Origin: Geopseudomonas aromaticivorans
GTDB taxonomy: Bacteria; Pseudomonadota; Gammaproteobacteria; Pseudomonadales; Pseudomonadaceae
Reading direction: 5' to 3'
Assembly: GCF_019097855.1 (NCBI RefSeq)
Contig: NZ_JAHRGL010000080.1
Location: 76,198-140,197, forward strand
DNA length: 64,000 bases
Shown here: piece after piece, positions 1 through 10,200 of the stretch
Layout of the letters: every line of letters starts with the position of its first letter
Position numbering within the stretch: the first letter of the stretch is position 1
Translations under genes and position numbers: made by a program
The notes under the pieces: model-generated
Seen by the model: the letters and a program-made list of their open reading frames with translations, nothing else
Database searches by the model: none
Told to the model about the DNA's origin: nothing

Positions 1-1
1 T

Positions 2-400
2 TGGGGACGGATCCAGTTCATCTCCAGCGAGTCGGCGCTGAACATCCCGGCCGAGATGGTGCACTACGGCGTCAGTAAGGCCGCGCTGCAGGGCGTCTCG
101 CGCGGTCTGGCCAAGGTGCTGGCGGGGACCGGGGTGACGGTCAACAGCATCCTGCCGGGGCCGACGCGCACCGAGGGCGTGGCGACTTTCCTCGCTTCGA
201 TGGCCGAGGCGCGCGGCGTATCGACCACGGAGATGGAGGCGCTGTTCATCAAGGAAAATCGTCCGTCGAGCCTGCTGCAACGCTTTGCCGATCCCGATGA
301 GATCGCCAACCTCTGTGTCTATGCCGCCTCGCCGCAAGCCAGCGCCACCACGGGTGCGGCCCTGCGGGTCGAGGGTGGCATCGTCGAAAGCATTGCCTGA
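2..400 (+). CDS. SDR family oxidoreductase, C-terminal part (5' end outside window)
   Basis: The reading frame is open from base 2 and ends at a TGA before base 401, so the N-terminal Rossmann half lies outside the window. The visible part carries the short-chain dehydrogenase/reductase active site: a Ser in ISSESAL, then the YGVSK pentapeptide (catalytic Tyr and Lys), followed by the conserved VNSILPGPTRTEG stretch that closes the nucleotide site. The end (GAALRVEGGIVESIA) resembles the usual SDR ending with its 'DGG' turn. SDR enzymes are soluble NAD(P)H oxidoreductases; the substrate cannot be read from this piece. The ATG at 56 is internal and is not the start. Confidence 0.85.
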   Translation, partial: WGRIQFISSESALNIPAEMVHYGVSKAALQGVSRGLAKVLAGTGVTVNSILPGPTRTEGVATFLASMAEARGVSTTEMEALFIKENRPSSLLQRFADPDEIANLCVYAASPQASATTGAALRVEGGIVESIA

Positions 401-508
401 TCCGGTTGGCTGGAGCGTCAATCCTTCTCCGGATCGGCGCTTATGCTAATTTGAAATAGGAAAGGTGCACGCGAGGGCACCGACGCAGGCGGCAGAGGAG
501 AGCGAAAC

Positions 509-1615
509 ATGGAGCAGCCCGGCATGAAGTTGCGCGGAGTCAATCTGGGCAGTTGGCTGGTTCTGGAAAAGTGGATGGTCCCCAGCCTGTTCGAAGGGAT
601 GGCGGCCACCGATGAGACCACGTGGTGCGCTGAACTGGGCGCGGCGGCAGGCGACAAGCTGCGCCAACACTGGAACAGCTTCATCACTCGCGAGGATTTC
701 GCCTGGCTCGCCGAGCGCGGTCTCAACGCAGTCCGCATCCCGCTGGGGCATTGGATCTTCGGTGCCGACTACCCTTATCACCCCAGCTACGGCGAGCACC
801 GCCATCCCTTCGTCACTGGCGGCATCGAGGTACTCGACCGCGCCATGGACTGGGCACAGGAGTTCGGCTTACGGGTGGTGCTCGACCTGCACGCGGCACC
901 GGGCTGCCAGAACGGCTTCGACAACGGCGGTATCAAGGACGTGTGCGAGTGGCACACCAAGCCGGAGTATCTGGAGCATTCCCTGAGCGTGCTGGAACGC
1001 CTGGCCGAGCGCTACCGTGCGCACCCGGCACTGCATGCCATCGAGGTGCTCAACGAGCCGCGCTGGGATGTACCTACCGACTACCTCAAGGCCTATAACC
1101 TGGCGGCCTACGAGCGTATCCGCAAGCACTGCCCGGCCGAGCGGGTGGCGGTGGTGTTTCATGACGGCTTCCGTTCGTTCCGCGAATACCTGGGCTTCAT
1201 GCAGGCGCCGCAATATAGCAACGTGATCTTCGACATCCACCGCTACCAGTGCTTCGAGCGCAGCGATATCGACATGGACATCTACGGCCATATCCGCAAG
1301 GCCGCCGGCGAATGGAAGCAGGAAGCCGATGCCATCATCACCGAGCTGGGGCTGCCGACCTTCTGCGGTGAGTGGAGCCTGGGACTGGACCTGAAGGTGG
1401 TGTCGCTGTGGGCCGCAGGGCCGTTCAACCATGCCCTCGAGCAGATGGATGCGTTCCAGGAGTCGGTGGCCTACCGCGGTTATGCCGCCGGCCAGCTGGC
1501 GACCTACGAGAAGTACCTGGGCTGGTTCTTCTGGAGCTACAAGACCGAGACTACCCCGGCCTGGTGCTTCCGCGAGTGCGTGGAGCGCGGCTGGTTGCCT
1601 TCACGGTTCGCGTAG
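509..1615 (+). CDS. Glycoside hydrolase family 5 protein, exo-1,3-beta-glucanase-like
   Basis: A 368-residue protein with no obvious signal peptide. The opening GVNLGSWLVLEKWM resembles exo-beta-1,3-glucanases of family GH5. The family's two catalytic glutamates are visible: the acid/base Glu at about residue 183 in LNEPRW and the nucleophile at about 288 in FCGEWSLG; HWIFG and the DLHAAPGCQNG loop also fit. GH5 enzymes cleave beta-linked glucans by a retaining mechanism, so a role in beta-glucan turnover is likely; the exact linkage is inferred. The start at 509 is preceded by GAGGAGAG; an ATG five codons downstream is possible. The gene overlaps the convergent ABC transporter by 15 bases. 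Confidence 0.85.
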   Translation: MEQPGMKLRGVNLGSWLVLEKWMVPSLFEGMAATDETTWCAELGAAAGDKLRQHWNSFITREDFAWLAERGLNAVRIPLGHWIFGADYPYHPSYGEHRHPFVTGGIEVLDRAMDWAQEFGLRVVLDLHAAPGCQNGFDNGGIKDVCEWHTKPEYLEHSLSVLERLAERYRAHPALHAIEVLNEPRWDVPTDYLKAYNLAAYERIRKHCPAERVAVVFHDGFRSFREYLGFMQAPQYSNVIFDIHRYQCFERSDIDMDIYGHIRKAAGEWKQEADAIITELGLPTFCGEWSLGLDLKVVSLWAAGPFNHALEQMDAFQESVAYRGYAAGQLATYEKYLGWFFWSYKTETTPAWCFRECVERGWLPSRFA

Positions 1616-3379
1616 GGCGCAGGGGGCAGGCTCGGGTGAGCAGGTCAGGTACTTGTCCTCGCAGATGCGGTCGAGTACCAGCTTGCGGGTGTAGAAGTGC
1701 GCCAGGGTGCTGTGGAAGCTGATGGTCAGCAGCGTCGAGCCCTGCAGCTCGCGGTGCAGCACTTCGGTCATGGATTCCTCGCCCTGCACGTCGAAGGCAT
1801 CCGTCGCCTCCTCGATGAACACCCAGGCCGGGTGATGCAGCAGCAGCCGGGCGATGCCCAGCCGCTGCTGCGCACGTAGCGGCAACACCCGGTCCCAGTC
1901 GTCGCTTTCCTCCAGCCGTGGCGCGAGCCAGGCGACCCCGGCGCAGCTCAGGGCATGCTGGATCTTGGCGTCACTGAAGTGGCCGGAGGGGTGCGGATAG
2001 CTGAGCGCCGCCTGCAGGGTACCGTCCGGCAGGAAGGGGCGCTGTGGCAGGAACACGATACTTTGCCCGGCCGGCAGGAGGATTTCGCCATGCCCCCATG
2101 GCCAGAGCCCGGCAACGGCCTTGAACAGAGCGATGGTCAGGGTCGGGTCACCGCTAATCAGTACGCGCTCGCCGCGCTGGATCGTCAGGTCGAGATTTTC
2201 CAGCAACACCTGACCATCCGGGTTGGCCAGGCTCAGGCCGCGCAAGGCCAGCTCGTCGCCTTTGTTCGTATGCAGGTCGATGCGGTGCTCCACCGGATTG
2301 GAAGCCCGCTCCTCGAGCAACAGCATGTCGTTGTACAGGCTGATGACGCGGTCTGCGGAGGCCCGGCACTTGGCCAGTTCGCCGAGATTGTCGATCGGCC
2401 AGGACAGCGCCGAAGTGAGTTTCTGGAAGGCCTGCGCCGCCTGCATGAGGATGCCGAGGGACATGGCCCCGGCAATGAACTGCGGTGCGGCGATGAGGAT
2501 GGGGAAGACCGGCAGCAGCGTGCCATAGCCGGTGGAGAAGGAAACGATGCCGAGGTAGCCGAAGGTCTGGCGGTTCCAGCCGCGACTGACATCGGCGAAC
2601 AGTTGATCCGCCTGGCGGTGCTCGATGCCTTCGCCGTGCATCAAGGCAATCGACTCGGAGTTCTCACGGGCCCGGGCCAGGCCGAAGCGCAGGTTGGCCT
2701 CCACGGTCTGCAGGCGGTTGGTGGCCTTGATCAGCGGACGCCCCAGCAGCAGACCGAGCACGGTACCGCCACCGGCGTAGAGGAAGGCCAGTAGGACCAG
2801 GTAGCCCGGCACCTCGAGGTTGGTGCCAGGGATCGGCAGGCTGCCTGACACGCTGAGCAGGATGTCGATGAAGCTGCCAAGGATCAGCAGCGAATAGAGC
2901 AGGGAGAGGACAAGGCCGATCGCCGCCTCGGTGGCGATGCGGATGTCCTCGGCGATGCGTCCGTCTGGGTTGTCGTGTTCGCCGCTGGTGAATTGCAGTT
3001 GGTAGTGCCGGGCATGGGCCATCCAGTAGTCAAGCAGGCGGGTGGTCAGCCAGCGCCGCCAGTCCAGTTGCAGCCAGCGCTTGACGTGCAGATGCACGGC
3101 GGTGACCAGCATGGTCAGCACGAAGATCAGCATGAAGGTGGCCCCCAGCACCAGCAGGTCATGCAGCGAGCGCGCCTCAAGGGCGTCGAACAGTTCGCGG
3201 TTCCAGTAGCTGATCCAGATCGCCAGCCCCACCTGGGCTTCGGTCAGCAGGATCAGCAGCAGTGCCGCGCCACGGATGGTCCACTTGCGCTCGCTGTTCC
3301 AGTAGGAGCTGGTCAGGCGCATGAACTGCCAGGAGAGGGGCGGGGCGGTCTTGGCGGGAGGAGGGCTGGATGGTCGCAT
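1601..3379 (-). CDS. SbmA/BacA-like ABC exporter, fused permease and degenerate ATPase
   Basis: A 592-residue fused ABC protein. The N-terminal half has several hydrophobic segments and the WTIRG...YWNRELFDALE pattern of the SbmA/BacA-like membrane domain (vitamin B12, bleomycin and peptide transporters). The C-terminal half is a nucleotide-binding domain whose key motifs are eroded: where Walker A should be it reads ISGDPTLTIALFKA, without the GKS/T; the signature is LPLRAQQR rather than LSLGEQQR; Walker B reads WVFIEEATDAFD. The Q-loop (FLPQRPF) and H-loop (SFHSTL) remain. The ATG at 3379 lies 4 bases after the glk stop, with GGAG at the end of glk as ribosome site, so the two are probably co-transcribed. 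A longer open frame runs back into glk and is rejected. Confidence 0.9.
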   Translation of the reverse strand: MRPSSPPPAKTAPPLSWQFMRLTSSYWNSERKWTIRGAALLLILLTEAQVGLAIWISYWNRELFDALEARSLHDLLVLGATFMLIFVLTMLVTAVHLHVKRWLQLDWRRWLTTRLLDYWMAHARHYQLQFTSGEHDNPDGRIAEDIRIATEAAIGLVLSLLYSLLILGSFIDILLSVSGSLPIPGTNLEVPGYLVLLAFLYAGGGTVLGLLLGRPLIKATNRLQTVEANLRFGLARARENSESIALMHGEGIEHRQADQLFADVSRGWNRQTFGYLGIVSFSTGYGTLLPVFPILIAAPQFIAGAMSLGILMQAAQAFQKLTSALSWPIDNLGELAKCRASADRVISLYNDMLLLEERASNPVEHRIDLHTNKGDELALRGLSLANPDGQVLLENLDLTIQRGERVLISGDPTLTIALFKAVAGLWPWGHGEILLPAGQSIVFLPQRPFLPDGTLQAALSYPHPSGHFSDAKIQHALSCAGVAWLAPRLEESDDWDRVLPLRAQQRLGIARLLLHHPAWVFIEEATDAFDVQGEESMTEVLHRELQGSTLLTISFHSTLAHFYTRKLVLDRICEDKYLTCSPEPAPCALREP

Positions 3380-3383
3380 GCGC

Positions 3384-4343
3384 TTACTCCGCTGGGCTGG
3401 CCAGACGTGCGGCGACCTGGGCGGCACCGCGCAGGCCAAGGTACTCGTCGAGCACGACATGCAGGGGAATGCGCTGCAGCAGCTCGTGCATCGGCGGCTT
3501 GCTGCAGAAGGCTTCGCACACGTGGGGCTGTTGCAGGAAGGGCAGGATCTTCGGGGCGATGCCACCGCACAGGTACACGCCGCCTCGGGCCAGGCCGGTT
3601 AGCGCCAGGTTGCCGGCGGCCGAGGCATACAGGCGGGCAAACAGGTCGAGGGCCGCACAAGCCGGCGCGGCCCCGGCCGCGGCCATCCGGCTGATGCCGC
3701 GGGCGTCGAGCGGCGAAGCCTCGCCGGCCCCTTGGTCGGCAATGAAGCGGTACAGCCGCTCCAGGCCGTGGCCGGACAGCAGCAGCTCAAGGCTGACGCG
3801 GCCATGCTCCGCGCGCAGCTGTTGCCACAGCGCCAGTTGTTGCTCATCCTGCGGGGCGAAGTCGGCGTGGCCGCCCTCGCTGGACAGCACCAGCGGTCGC
3901 TTCGGACTGCCAGCCAGCAAGGCCATGCCGAGGCCGGTACCGGCGCCGAGCAGGGCGCGCACGCCATCGGCCTGTGGTTCGCCGGCCTGCAGGGTGCACA
4001 GGTCTTCGCGGCGCAGCAGCGCCAGTCCATGGGCCTGGGCGGAGAAGTCGTTGAGCAGGCGCACCTGGCGCAGACCGAAACGCCCGGCCAGTTCGGCAGC
4101 ATCCAGTTGCCAGGGCAGGTTGGTCATCCGTACCCGCTGGTTTTCGATTGGCCCGGCCAGGGCGATGCAGGCTGCCAGTGGGCGTTCGCCAGGCTGCAGA
4201 AAGGTCTGTAGCAGGGTGTCGAAGTCGGGATAGTCCCGGCTGGACAGGGTTTGGCGACGCAGCTCCCGCCAACCGTCTCCCTCACATTCGCCTAGCAGCA
4301 GGCGCGCCTGAGTTCCGCCGATGTCCGCTGCCAGAATGATCAT
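3384..4343 (-). CDS. glk: Glucokinase
   Basis: A 319-residue cytoplasmic glucokinase of the bacterial Glk type. It phosphorylates glucose with ATP to glucose 6-phosphate, feeding the Entner-Doudoroff route and, through glucose 1-phosphate, the glycogen genes further on. Motifs: the phosphate loop ADIGGTQARLLLG at the N-terminus, LAGPIENQRVRMTNLPW, the catalytic Asp in LLNDFSAQAHGL, the second phosphate loop GAGTGLGMALL, and EGGHADFAP. The start is the ATG at 4343, which sits 6 bases after AGAGAGG; a GTG two codons earlier overlaps the ribosome site and is less likely. It is the first gene of a two-gene unit with the ABC exporter and is not beside edd/gapA. Confidence 0.92.
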   Translation of the reverse strand: MIILAADIGGTQARLLLGECEGDGWRELRRQTLSSRDYPDFDTLLQTFLQPGERPLAACIALAGPIENQRVRMTNLPWQLDAAELAGRFGLRQVRLLNDFSAQAHGLALLRREDLCTLQAGEPQADGVRALLGAGTGLGMALLAGSPKRPLVLSSEGGHADFAPQDEQQLALWQQLRAEHGRVSLELLLSGHGLERLYRFIADQGAGEASPLDARGISRMAAAGAAPACAALDLFARLYASAAGNLALTGLARGGVYLCGGIAPKILPFLQQPHVCEAFCSKPPMHELLQRIPLHVVLDEYLGLRGAAQVAARLASPAE

Positions 4344-4349
4344 GACCAC

Positions 4350-4771
4350 CTCTCTACACGCGTCTATGCGAAGAATCCTGCCGCGACTGAGTAGCGAGAC
4401 TTCTCTACCCGGCGGCGCGGGGCGGGATTCTATCGAAGATGGCTCAAAAGGTCGGCAGCTCGTATCTCTTTATGGCTGCTCGTTTTTTTGAGTATAGGAG
4501 GGTGGCGGGCATCCTCAAGCCAGCTGCGGATTTACCTGGTGCCGCCCTTCCTGGTACGTTATTTAACATAATGAAATTATGCTGTTTCTTGCAGCTTGCC
4601 GTGGCCTTTTCGATCTCAACAAAGCGGTCAGCGGGGAACCGTCGCTGGCCGCAAAGGGGACATCCCTCTCGGCAAATGGGGGATTTTGTCGGTGTGGCAA
4701 ATGACCGGTAACGGCTTAGCCGCTATTCTCGCGCGACTCCATCCGGAAATTGCCATACAGGGAGAACCGAC
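4350..4771. other. Intergenic region upstream of glk and the DUF808 gene
   Basis: About 420 bases between the divergently read glk and DUF808 genes. It is more AT-rich than its surroundings, with no convincing coding frame. It holds a dif-like inverted sequence at 4561-4587, listed separately. Promoters for both genes must lie here, but I could not pick a clear -35/-10 pair. Confidence 0.5.
4561..4587 (-). repeat. dif-like imperfect inverted sequence
   Basis: ATTTAACATAA, then TGAAA, then TTATGCTGTTT. The first arm equals the inner XerD arm of gamma-proteobacterial dif sites read on the other strand, and the second begins like the XerC arm. The spacer is 5 bases instead of the usual 6 and the outer part of the XerC-side arm does not match, so use as a Xer site is doubtful. 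The site at 54796-54822 shares the same spacer and XerD-side arm. Confidence 0.35.
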
Positions 4772-5710
4772 TTGGCTGGAAGTAGCTTGCTTGCACTGAT
4801 CGATGACATCGCCACGATCCTGGACGACGTATCGGTAATGACCAAGGTGGCGGCGAAGAAGACCGCCGGAGTACTCGGTGATGACCTGGCGCTAAACGCC
4901 CAGCAGGTCACCGGCGTCAACGCCGACCGCGAGCTGCCGGTGGTCTGGGCCGTGGCCAAGGGCTCGTTCATCAACAAGCTGATCCTGGTGCCGGCGGCTC
5001 TGCTGATCAGCGCGCTGGCTCCCTGGGCGGTCACACCGCTGCTGATGCTCGGTGGCGCGTTCCTGTGTTTCGAGGGCTTCGAGAAGCTCGCGCACAAGTT
5101 CCTGCACAGCCAGCAAGAGGAGGCTGGCAAACACGCGGAGCTGGAGGAGGCCCTGGCTAATCCCGCGGTCGACATGGTGGCGTTCGAGCGGGACAAGATC
5201 AAAGGCGCGGTGCGCACGGACTTCATCCTGTCCGCGGAGATCATCGCGATCACCCTGGGTGCAGTCGCCGGAGCCCCGTTCATGCAGCAGGTCGTGGTGC
5301 TGGCGGGGATCGCCATCGTCATGACCATCGGCGTCTACGGCCTGGTGGCCGGTATCGTCAAGCTCGATGATCTGGGCTTGTACCTCAGTCGACGGGCCTC
5401 GAGCGCAGCGCAGGCGGTCGGCGGACTGATCCTGCGTGCCGCACCTTATCTGATGAAGGGGCTGTCGGTGGTCGGTACCGCAGCCATGTTCATGGTGGGC
5501 GGCGCCATCCTCACTCACGGGATTGCGCCGGTACACGACCTCATCGGGAACGCTGCCCAGACCGCCGGCGCCGTCGCGGGCATGGGCGCACTGCTGCAGG
5601 CGCTGACTCCGACCTTGCTCAATGCTCTGTTCGGCATTGCCGCCGGCGGCGTGGTGCTGGGCGCCGTCAGTCTGTTCGGCGCCCTGCGCAGCCGCTTGAA
5701 GCAAGCCTGA
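4772..5710 (+). CDS. DUF808 (YedI-like) inner membrane protein
   Basis: A 312-residue membrane protein that matches the DUF808/YedI family along its length: [17 protein letters not shown] at the start, a conserved acidic/basic soluble part ([17 protein letters not shown]), then hydrophobic segments beginning near [19 protein letters not shown] and repeated toward the C-terminus. The function of the family is unknown. The start is TTG at 4772 with GGAG seven bases upstream; there is no ATG in a suitable place. It appears to be transcribed alone. Confidence 0.88.
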   Translation: MAGSSLLALIDDIATILDDVSVMTKVAAKKTAGVLGDDLALNAQQVTGVNADRELPVVWAVAKGSFINKLILVPAALLISALAPWAVTPLLMLGGAFLCFEGFEKLAHKFLHSQQEEAGKHAELEEALANPAVDMVAFERDKIKGAVRTDFILSAEIIAITLGAVAGAPFMQQVVVLAGIAIVMTIGVYGLVAGIVKLDDLGLYLSRRASSAAQAVGGLILRAAPYLMKGLSVVGTAAMFMVGGAILTHGIAPVHDLIGNAAQTAGAVAGMGALLQALTPTLLNALFGIAAGGVVLGAVSLFGALRSRLKQA

Positions 5711-5760
5711 CGCATTGCTGCCTGCCGCCTGCGGGTAAGCGGGCGGCAAGCGCGGCGCTA

Positions 5761-7104
5761 TCAGCGCATGTCGAACAGTTCCTGATGGAAGTCCTCGCCG
5801 GCCAGGCCGCGGGCGAGCAGATCCTGGCGCAGCGATTGGCCGAAGCCGGCCGGCCCGCAGAACCAGACGCTGGCCGATTGCCATTCGGGAACCATCTGAC
5901 ACAGGCCGTCAGCCGTCAGCCGACCGTCCTTGCCGCTGACCAGCACGTGCAACTGCACGTTCGCGCGCTTGGCCAACTGCTGCAACTTGTCGATGAAGCC
6001 CTGGTCCGGTGCGCTGGTGCTATAGAACAGGTCGATGCTGCGGGTTTCCGGATGCCGCTCACGGGCCTGCATGCGGGCGATGAACGGGGTGATGCCGATA
6101 CCGCCGGCCACCCAGATCTGTCTTGGCTGGTTGCCGCGGAAGTTGAAGGTGCCGTAAGGCCCCTCGACCTTGACCAGATCGCCGACCTTGAGGGTTTTCG
6201 GCAGGGTGGCGGTGTAGTCGCCGATGCCCTTGATGTGGAAGCGCAGCTTGCCGTCGTTGTGCCAGGACGACGAAATGGTGAAGGGGTGCGGGCCTTCGGA
6301 CGGGTCGAAGGTGACGAAGGCGAATTGCCCGGCGGCATGTCCGGACCAGCTATCTTTCAGTTTGATCTCGACGCCCAATACGCGGTTGTCGCGGTGGTGC
6401 ACCAGTTGCTCGATCACGCCGACCGCGCGCCGCGTGTGCCCCACACGGCGAAACAGGGAGACGAAGGCGGCGAGGGTGCCGACCAGCATCAACACCGCCA
6501 CCAGCGGGCCGATGGGCGAACTCCAGTAGGCGGTCTTCATCAGTACCAGCGAGTGGAACACCAGCACCAGGTAGACCACCGCCAGCAGTCGATGGGTCTT
6601 GAAGAAGTAGCGATAGGGGAAGCGTTTGAGCAGCGCCAGGACGACCAGGGCGACCACTGCATAGAACGCCCACTCGCCGAGGTCTTCGGCTAGACCGCGC
6701 TGGCTGCGGAAGAACTGGAAGATGGCCGGGATCGGTTCGCTCGGTCCCGAGGCAGTTGCTGCCTTGCGCACCGGCTTCTCCATCCAGCCCCAGCCGATCA
6801 GCCATTTCGGCGCTTTGACCAGCAGCCAGTGCACGACGGAAAGCACCAGGGCGGTGATGCCCAGCCACTTGTGCAGCCGGTAGGACTTGTCCAGGCCGCC
6901 AAGAAACGGCTCGATGCTGATCGGGCGAATCGCCAGGAACATGCCGAAGCTCATGACGCCGATGGCGAGAATGCCGGTGTAGTTGACCAGCGACGAGCGA
7001 AGGGCGAAGAACTGGTACGGTGCCGTCAGTACGTTATCGGCCACCAGCCAGAGCAGGCTGAGGACGATCAGCAAGAGGAGATAGCTCAGCTTGATATTCT
7101 TCAT
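5761..7104 (-). CDS. Ferric reductase-like transmembrane flavoprotein
   Basis: A 447-residue protein with a membrane-embedded ferric-reductase-like domain in the first half (several hydrophobic segments; the His of RLHKWLG and of SVVHWLLV suits a haem ligand) and an FNR-type half that binds FAD (HPFTISSS) and NAD(P)H (VAGGIGITPFIARM, ending FCGPAGFGQSLRQDL). Such proteins pass electrons from cytoplasmic NAD(P)H through FAD and haem to an acceptor across the membrane; iron(III) is the usual assumption and is inferred here. The ATG at 7104 follows AAAGGA at good spacing; a TTG two codons earlier is less likely. It seems to be a single-gene unit. Confidence 0.85.
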   Translation of the reverse strand: MKNIKLSYLLLLIVLSLLWLVADNVLTAPYQFFALRSSLVNYTGILAIGVMSFGMFLAIRPISIEPFLGGLDKSYRLHKWLGITALVLSVVHWLLVKAPKWLIGWGWMEKPVRKAATASGPSEPIPAIFQFFRSQRGLAEDLGEWAFYAVVALVVLALLKRFPYRYFFKTHRLLAVVYLVLVFHSLVLMKTAYWSSPIGPLVAVLMLVGTLAAFVSLFRRVGHTRRAVGVIEQLVHHRDNRVLGVEIKLKDSWSGHAAGQFAFVTFDPSEGPHPFTISSSWHNDGKLRFHIKGIGDYTATLPKTLKVGDLVKVEGPYGTFNFRGNQPRQIWVAGGIGITPFIARMQARERHPETRSIDLFYSTSAPDQGFIDKLQQLAKRANVQLHVLVSGKDGRLTADGLCQMVPEWQSASVWFCGPAGFGQSLRQDLLARGLAGEDFHQELFDMR

Positions 7105-7240
7105 GGGCAAATCCTTTCAATCCATTTCGAAGAGGCTTTCGCTGTATAGCGTAACCGCTCAGGGGCGCGGTTGCGCTGGTGCAAGAGGCCGCAGTGCGCA
7201 CCCGTAATTCATGGCGGCCACGCCCGGCACGCGGCAAGCC

Positions 7241-10200
7241 TCATACCACGCTAGCGGCCGGCGCGAGACGGAACCACAGTGCATAGAGCGCCGGCACGAA
7301 CAGCAGGGTGATCGCCGTGCCGACCGCCACGCCGCCGATCAGCACGTAAGCCAGCGGTCCCCAGAAGCTGTCCTGGGTGAGGGGCGCGAAGGCGAACACC
7401 GCGGCCAGTGCCGTCAGCACCACGGGCCGGGCGCGCTGTACCGCCGCCTCCACGACACTGGCAAACACCGGCATGCCCGCGGCGCTGTTGTCGGCTACCT
7501 GCTGGGTGAGGATCAGGGTGTTGCGCATCAGGATGCCGGCGAGACCGGTCAGGCCGAGCAGGGCGACAAAACCGAATGGCTGGTCGAACAGCAGCAGGGC
7601 GATGACCGCGCCGATCAGGCCCAGCGGGGCGGTGGCCACGACGATGAAGGTGCCGGCGAAGGAGCGCATCTGCAGCATGATGAGGATCAGCATGAACGCC
7701 ATCATCGCCGGCTGCAGCTTCTGGATGGAGACGTTGGCCTTGCCCGACTCCTCGACCGAACCGGCGATGTCGATGCGGTAACCCGGAGGCAGGCGGCCGC
7801 GTACATCGTCCATTGCCTGCCAGACGGCAGCAGTCACGTCGTTGGGCTGGGCATCGCGAATATCGGCCTGCACGGTCAGGAACGGCTCGCGGTTGTAGCG
7901 CTTGACGACCGGATCCTCGAAGCGCACCTCGACCTGGCCAAGCTGGCTGAACGGCAGCTTGCGGCCGTCGCGGGTCAGCACCTCCAGGGTGTCCAGGCTG
8001 TCGGCGTCGAGCCGGCGGCCATCACTGCTGCCGCGCGCGACGACCGTCACGCTGCGGATGTCCTGGCGCAGCTGGGTGACGGGAACACCGTCGAGCTGGA
8101 ATTGCAGCTGTTGCGCCACTTCCTGCGGGGTGAGCCCCAGCAGGCGCAGGCGCTCCACATCCATGGCCAGATGCAGCAGCGGAACGCGCTCGTCCCACTC
8201 CAGGTGCGGATCGACCACATGCGCTGAGGCCGCCATCACGGCGCGCACCTGATGGGCAATGCTGCGCAGCACCACCGGGTCGGGGCCGAAGACGCGGAAG
8301 GCGACGGGCCAGATCACCGGCGGGCCATAAAGCAGGCGGTACACGCGTACCCGCGCCTCGGGGAATTCGCCCTGGTCGATGTGCTGCTGCAGGGTGGTCA
8401 TGATCCTGTCCCGCGCCTCGGCGTCCTGGGCCACGGCAACCAGCTTGGCGAAGGCGGGCGAGGGCGGCTCGGGATTGGCGCCGATGAAGAACCGTGGCGC
8501 CCCGGCCCCGACGTAGGCGGACAGGGTCTTGACCTCCGGCAGCGGCGCCAGGATGGCCTCAAGCCTTTTGGCCGTGCGGTCCGTAGCGGCGATGCTGCTG
8601 CCCTGTGCCTGGTAAACGGCGATCAGCACTTCGGTGCGGTCCGAGCTGGGAAAGAACTGCTTCTGCACCAGCAACACCATGGCGGCGATGGACACCACCA
8701 GCAGCGCCACGGTTGCGCCGACTACCGTCTTGCGCCAGGTCACGCACCAGGTAATGGCGCCGCGCAGGCGGCGGTACAGCGGAGTCTGATAGACACCGGC
8801 GTGGCCGTGGCCGGTTGCCTTGGAAAAATCGGGCAGCATCCGCACGCCCAGATAGGGCACGAACACCACCGCGACCAGCCAGGACACGATGAGCGCGATG
8901 GCCAACACCCAGAAGATGTTGCCGGCGTACTCGCCGACGCCCGACTGGGCGAAGCCGATGGGGAAGAAACCGGCCACCGTCACCAGGGTGCCGTACAGCA
9001 TGGGCGCGGCGGTGACCGACCAGGCATGGGCCGCGGCGCGCACGCGGTCCCAGCCTTCCTCCATCTTCACCAGCATCATTTCCACGGCGATGATGGCGTC
9101 GTCCACCAGCAGCCCCAGGGCGATGATCAGCGCGCCCAGGGTGATGCGGTCGAGGTCGATACCCATCAGCATCATCACCAGGAAGGTGATGCCCAGGGTC
9201 AGCGGTACGGCGATGCCGACGATCAGCCCGGCGCGCAGGCCGATGGCCAGCATGCTGACCGCCACTACCACGGCCACGGCGACGAGGAACTTGATCTGGA
9301 ACAGGTTGACCGCGCCGGTGATGGCGTCGGCCTGGTTGGTCAGCACGTCCAGCGACATGCCCAGCGGCAGCCGCTGGCGTTCGGCGTCGAGGAAGGCGGC
9401 GAGCCGCTCGCCCAGCTCCAGGCCGTTTTCGCCCTTGGCCATGACCACGCCGAGCAGCAGCGCATCCTGGCCGCGCGAACGCACCAGGTAGCTGGGCGGG
9501 TCCTCGTAGCCACGGCGGATGGTGGCGATGTCGGCGAGCTTGAGCACCCGCTCGCCGATGCGCACCGGCGCCGCGGCCAGTTGCTGCGGATCGGACAGGT
9601 CCGCGTCCAGGCGCAGCTGCAGGCGCGGACCGTCGGTCTCCATGCGGCCTGCTGGCAGCAGGCGGTTGCTGGCGTCGATGGCGTCGAAGACCGCCTGCGG
9701 GGCGATCCCCAGGTTGATCAGCCGCGCATTGTCGAACTCGAGATACACGCGCTCGCTGCGCTCGCCCAGCAGCATGGCCTTGTGCACACCGGCGACGCGC
9801 TGCAGGCGATCGCGTAGCGCCTCGGCGTCGCGGGTCAGCTCGCGCATCGGCAGGCCCGGGGCGGTGACGGCGATCAGGCTGAAGTACACATCCGAGAAGT
9901 CGTCGTTGACGATCGGCCCGATCACCCCGGCCGGCAGGTTGGCGGCCTCGTCCTGCATGCGCTTGCGCACCTCGTAGAACAAGTCGGGGACCTTCTCCTG
10001 CGGCGAGTAGTCGTGGAACTCGATCTGCAGGTTGGCCTGCCCTGGGCGGATGGTGGTGTCGATCCGGTAGAGGTATTCAACCTCCTGGATGCGCTTCTCC
10101 AGCCGGTCGACCACCTGGGTCTGCAACTCCTCGGGCGTGGCGCCGGGCCACACCGCGGTGACCACCATGGCGCGCACGGTGAAGGCGGGGTCTTCCGCCC

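Noticed and set aside
3380-3565. N-terminal extension of the ABC exporter into glk
   Set aside because: Ser/Cys/Pro-rich, antiphase to glk coding, and the ATG at 3379 has a good ribosome site.
4561-4587. Second functional dif site
   Set aside because: The spacer is 5 bases and the outer XerC arm does not match; kept only as a dif-like sequence.
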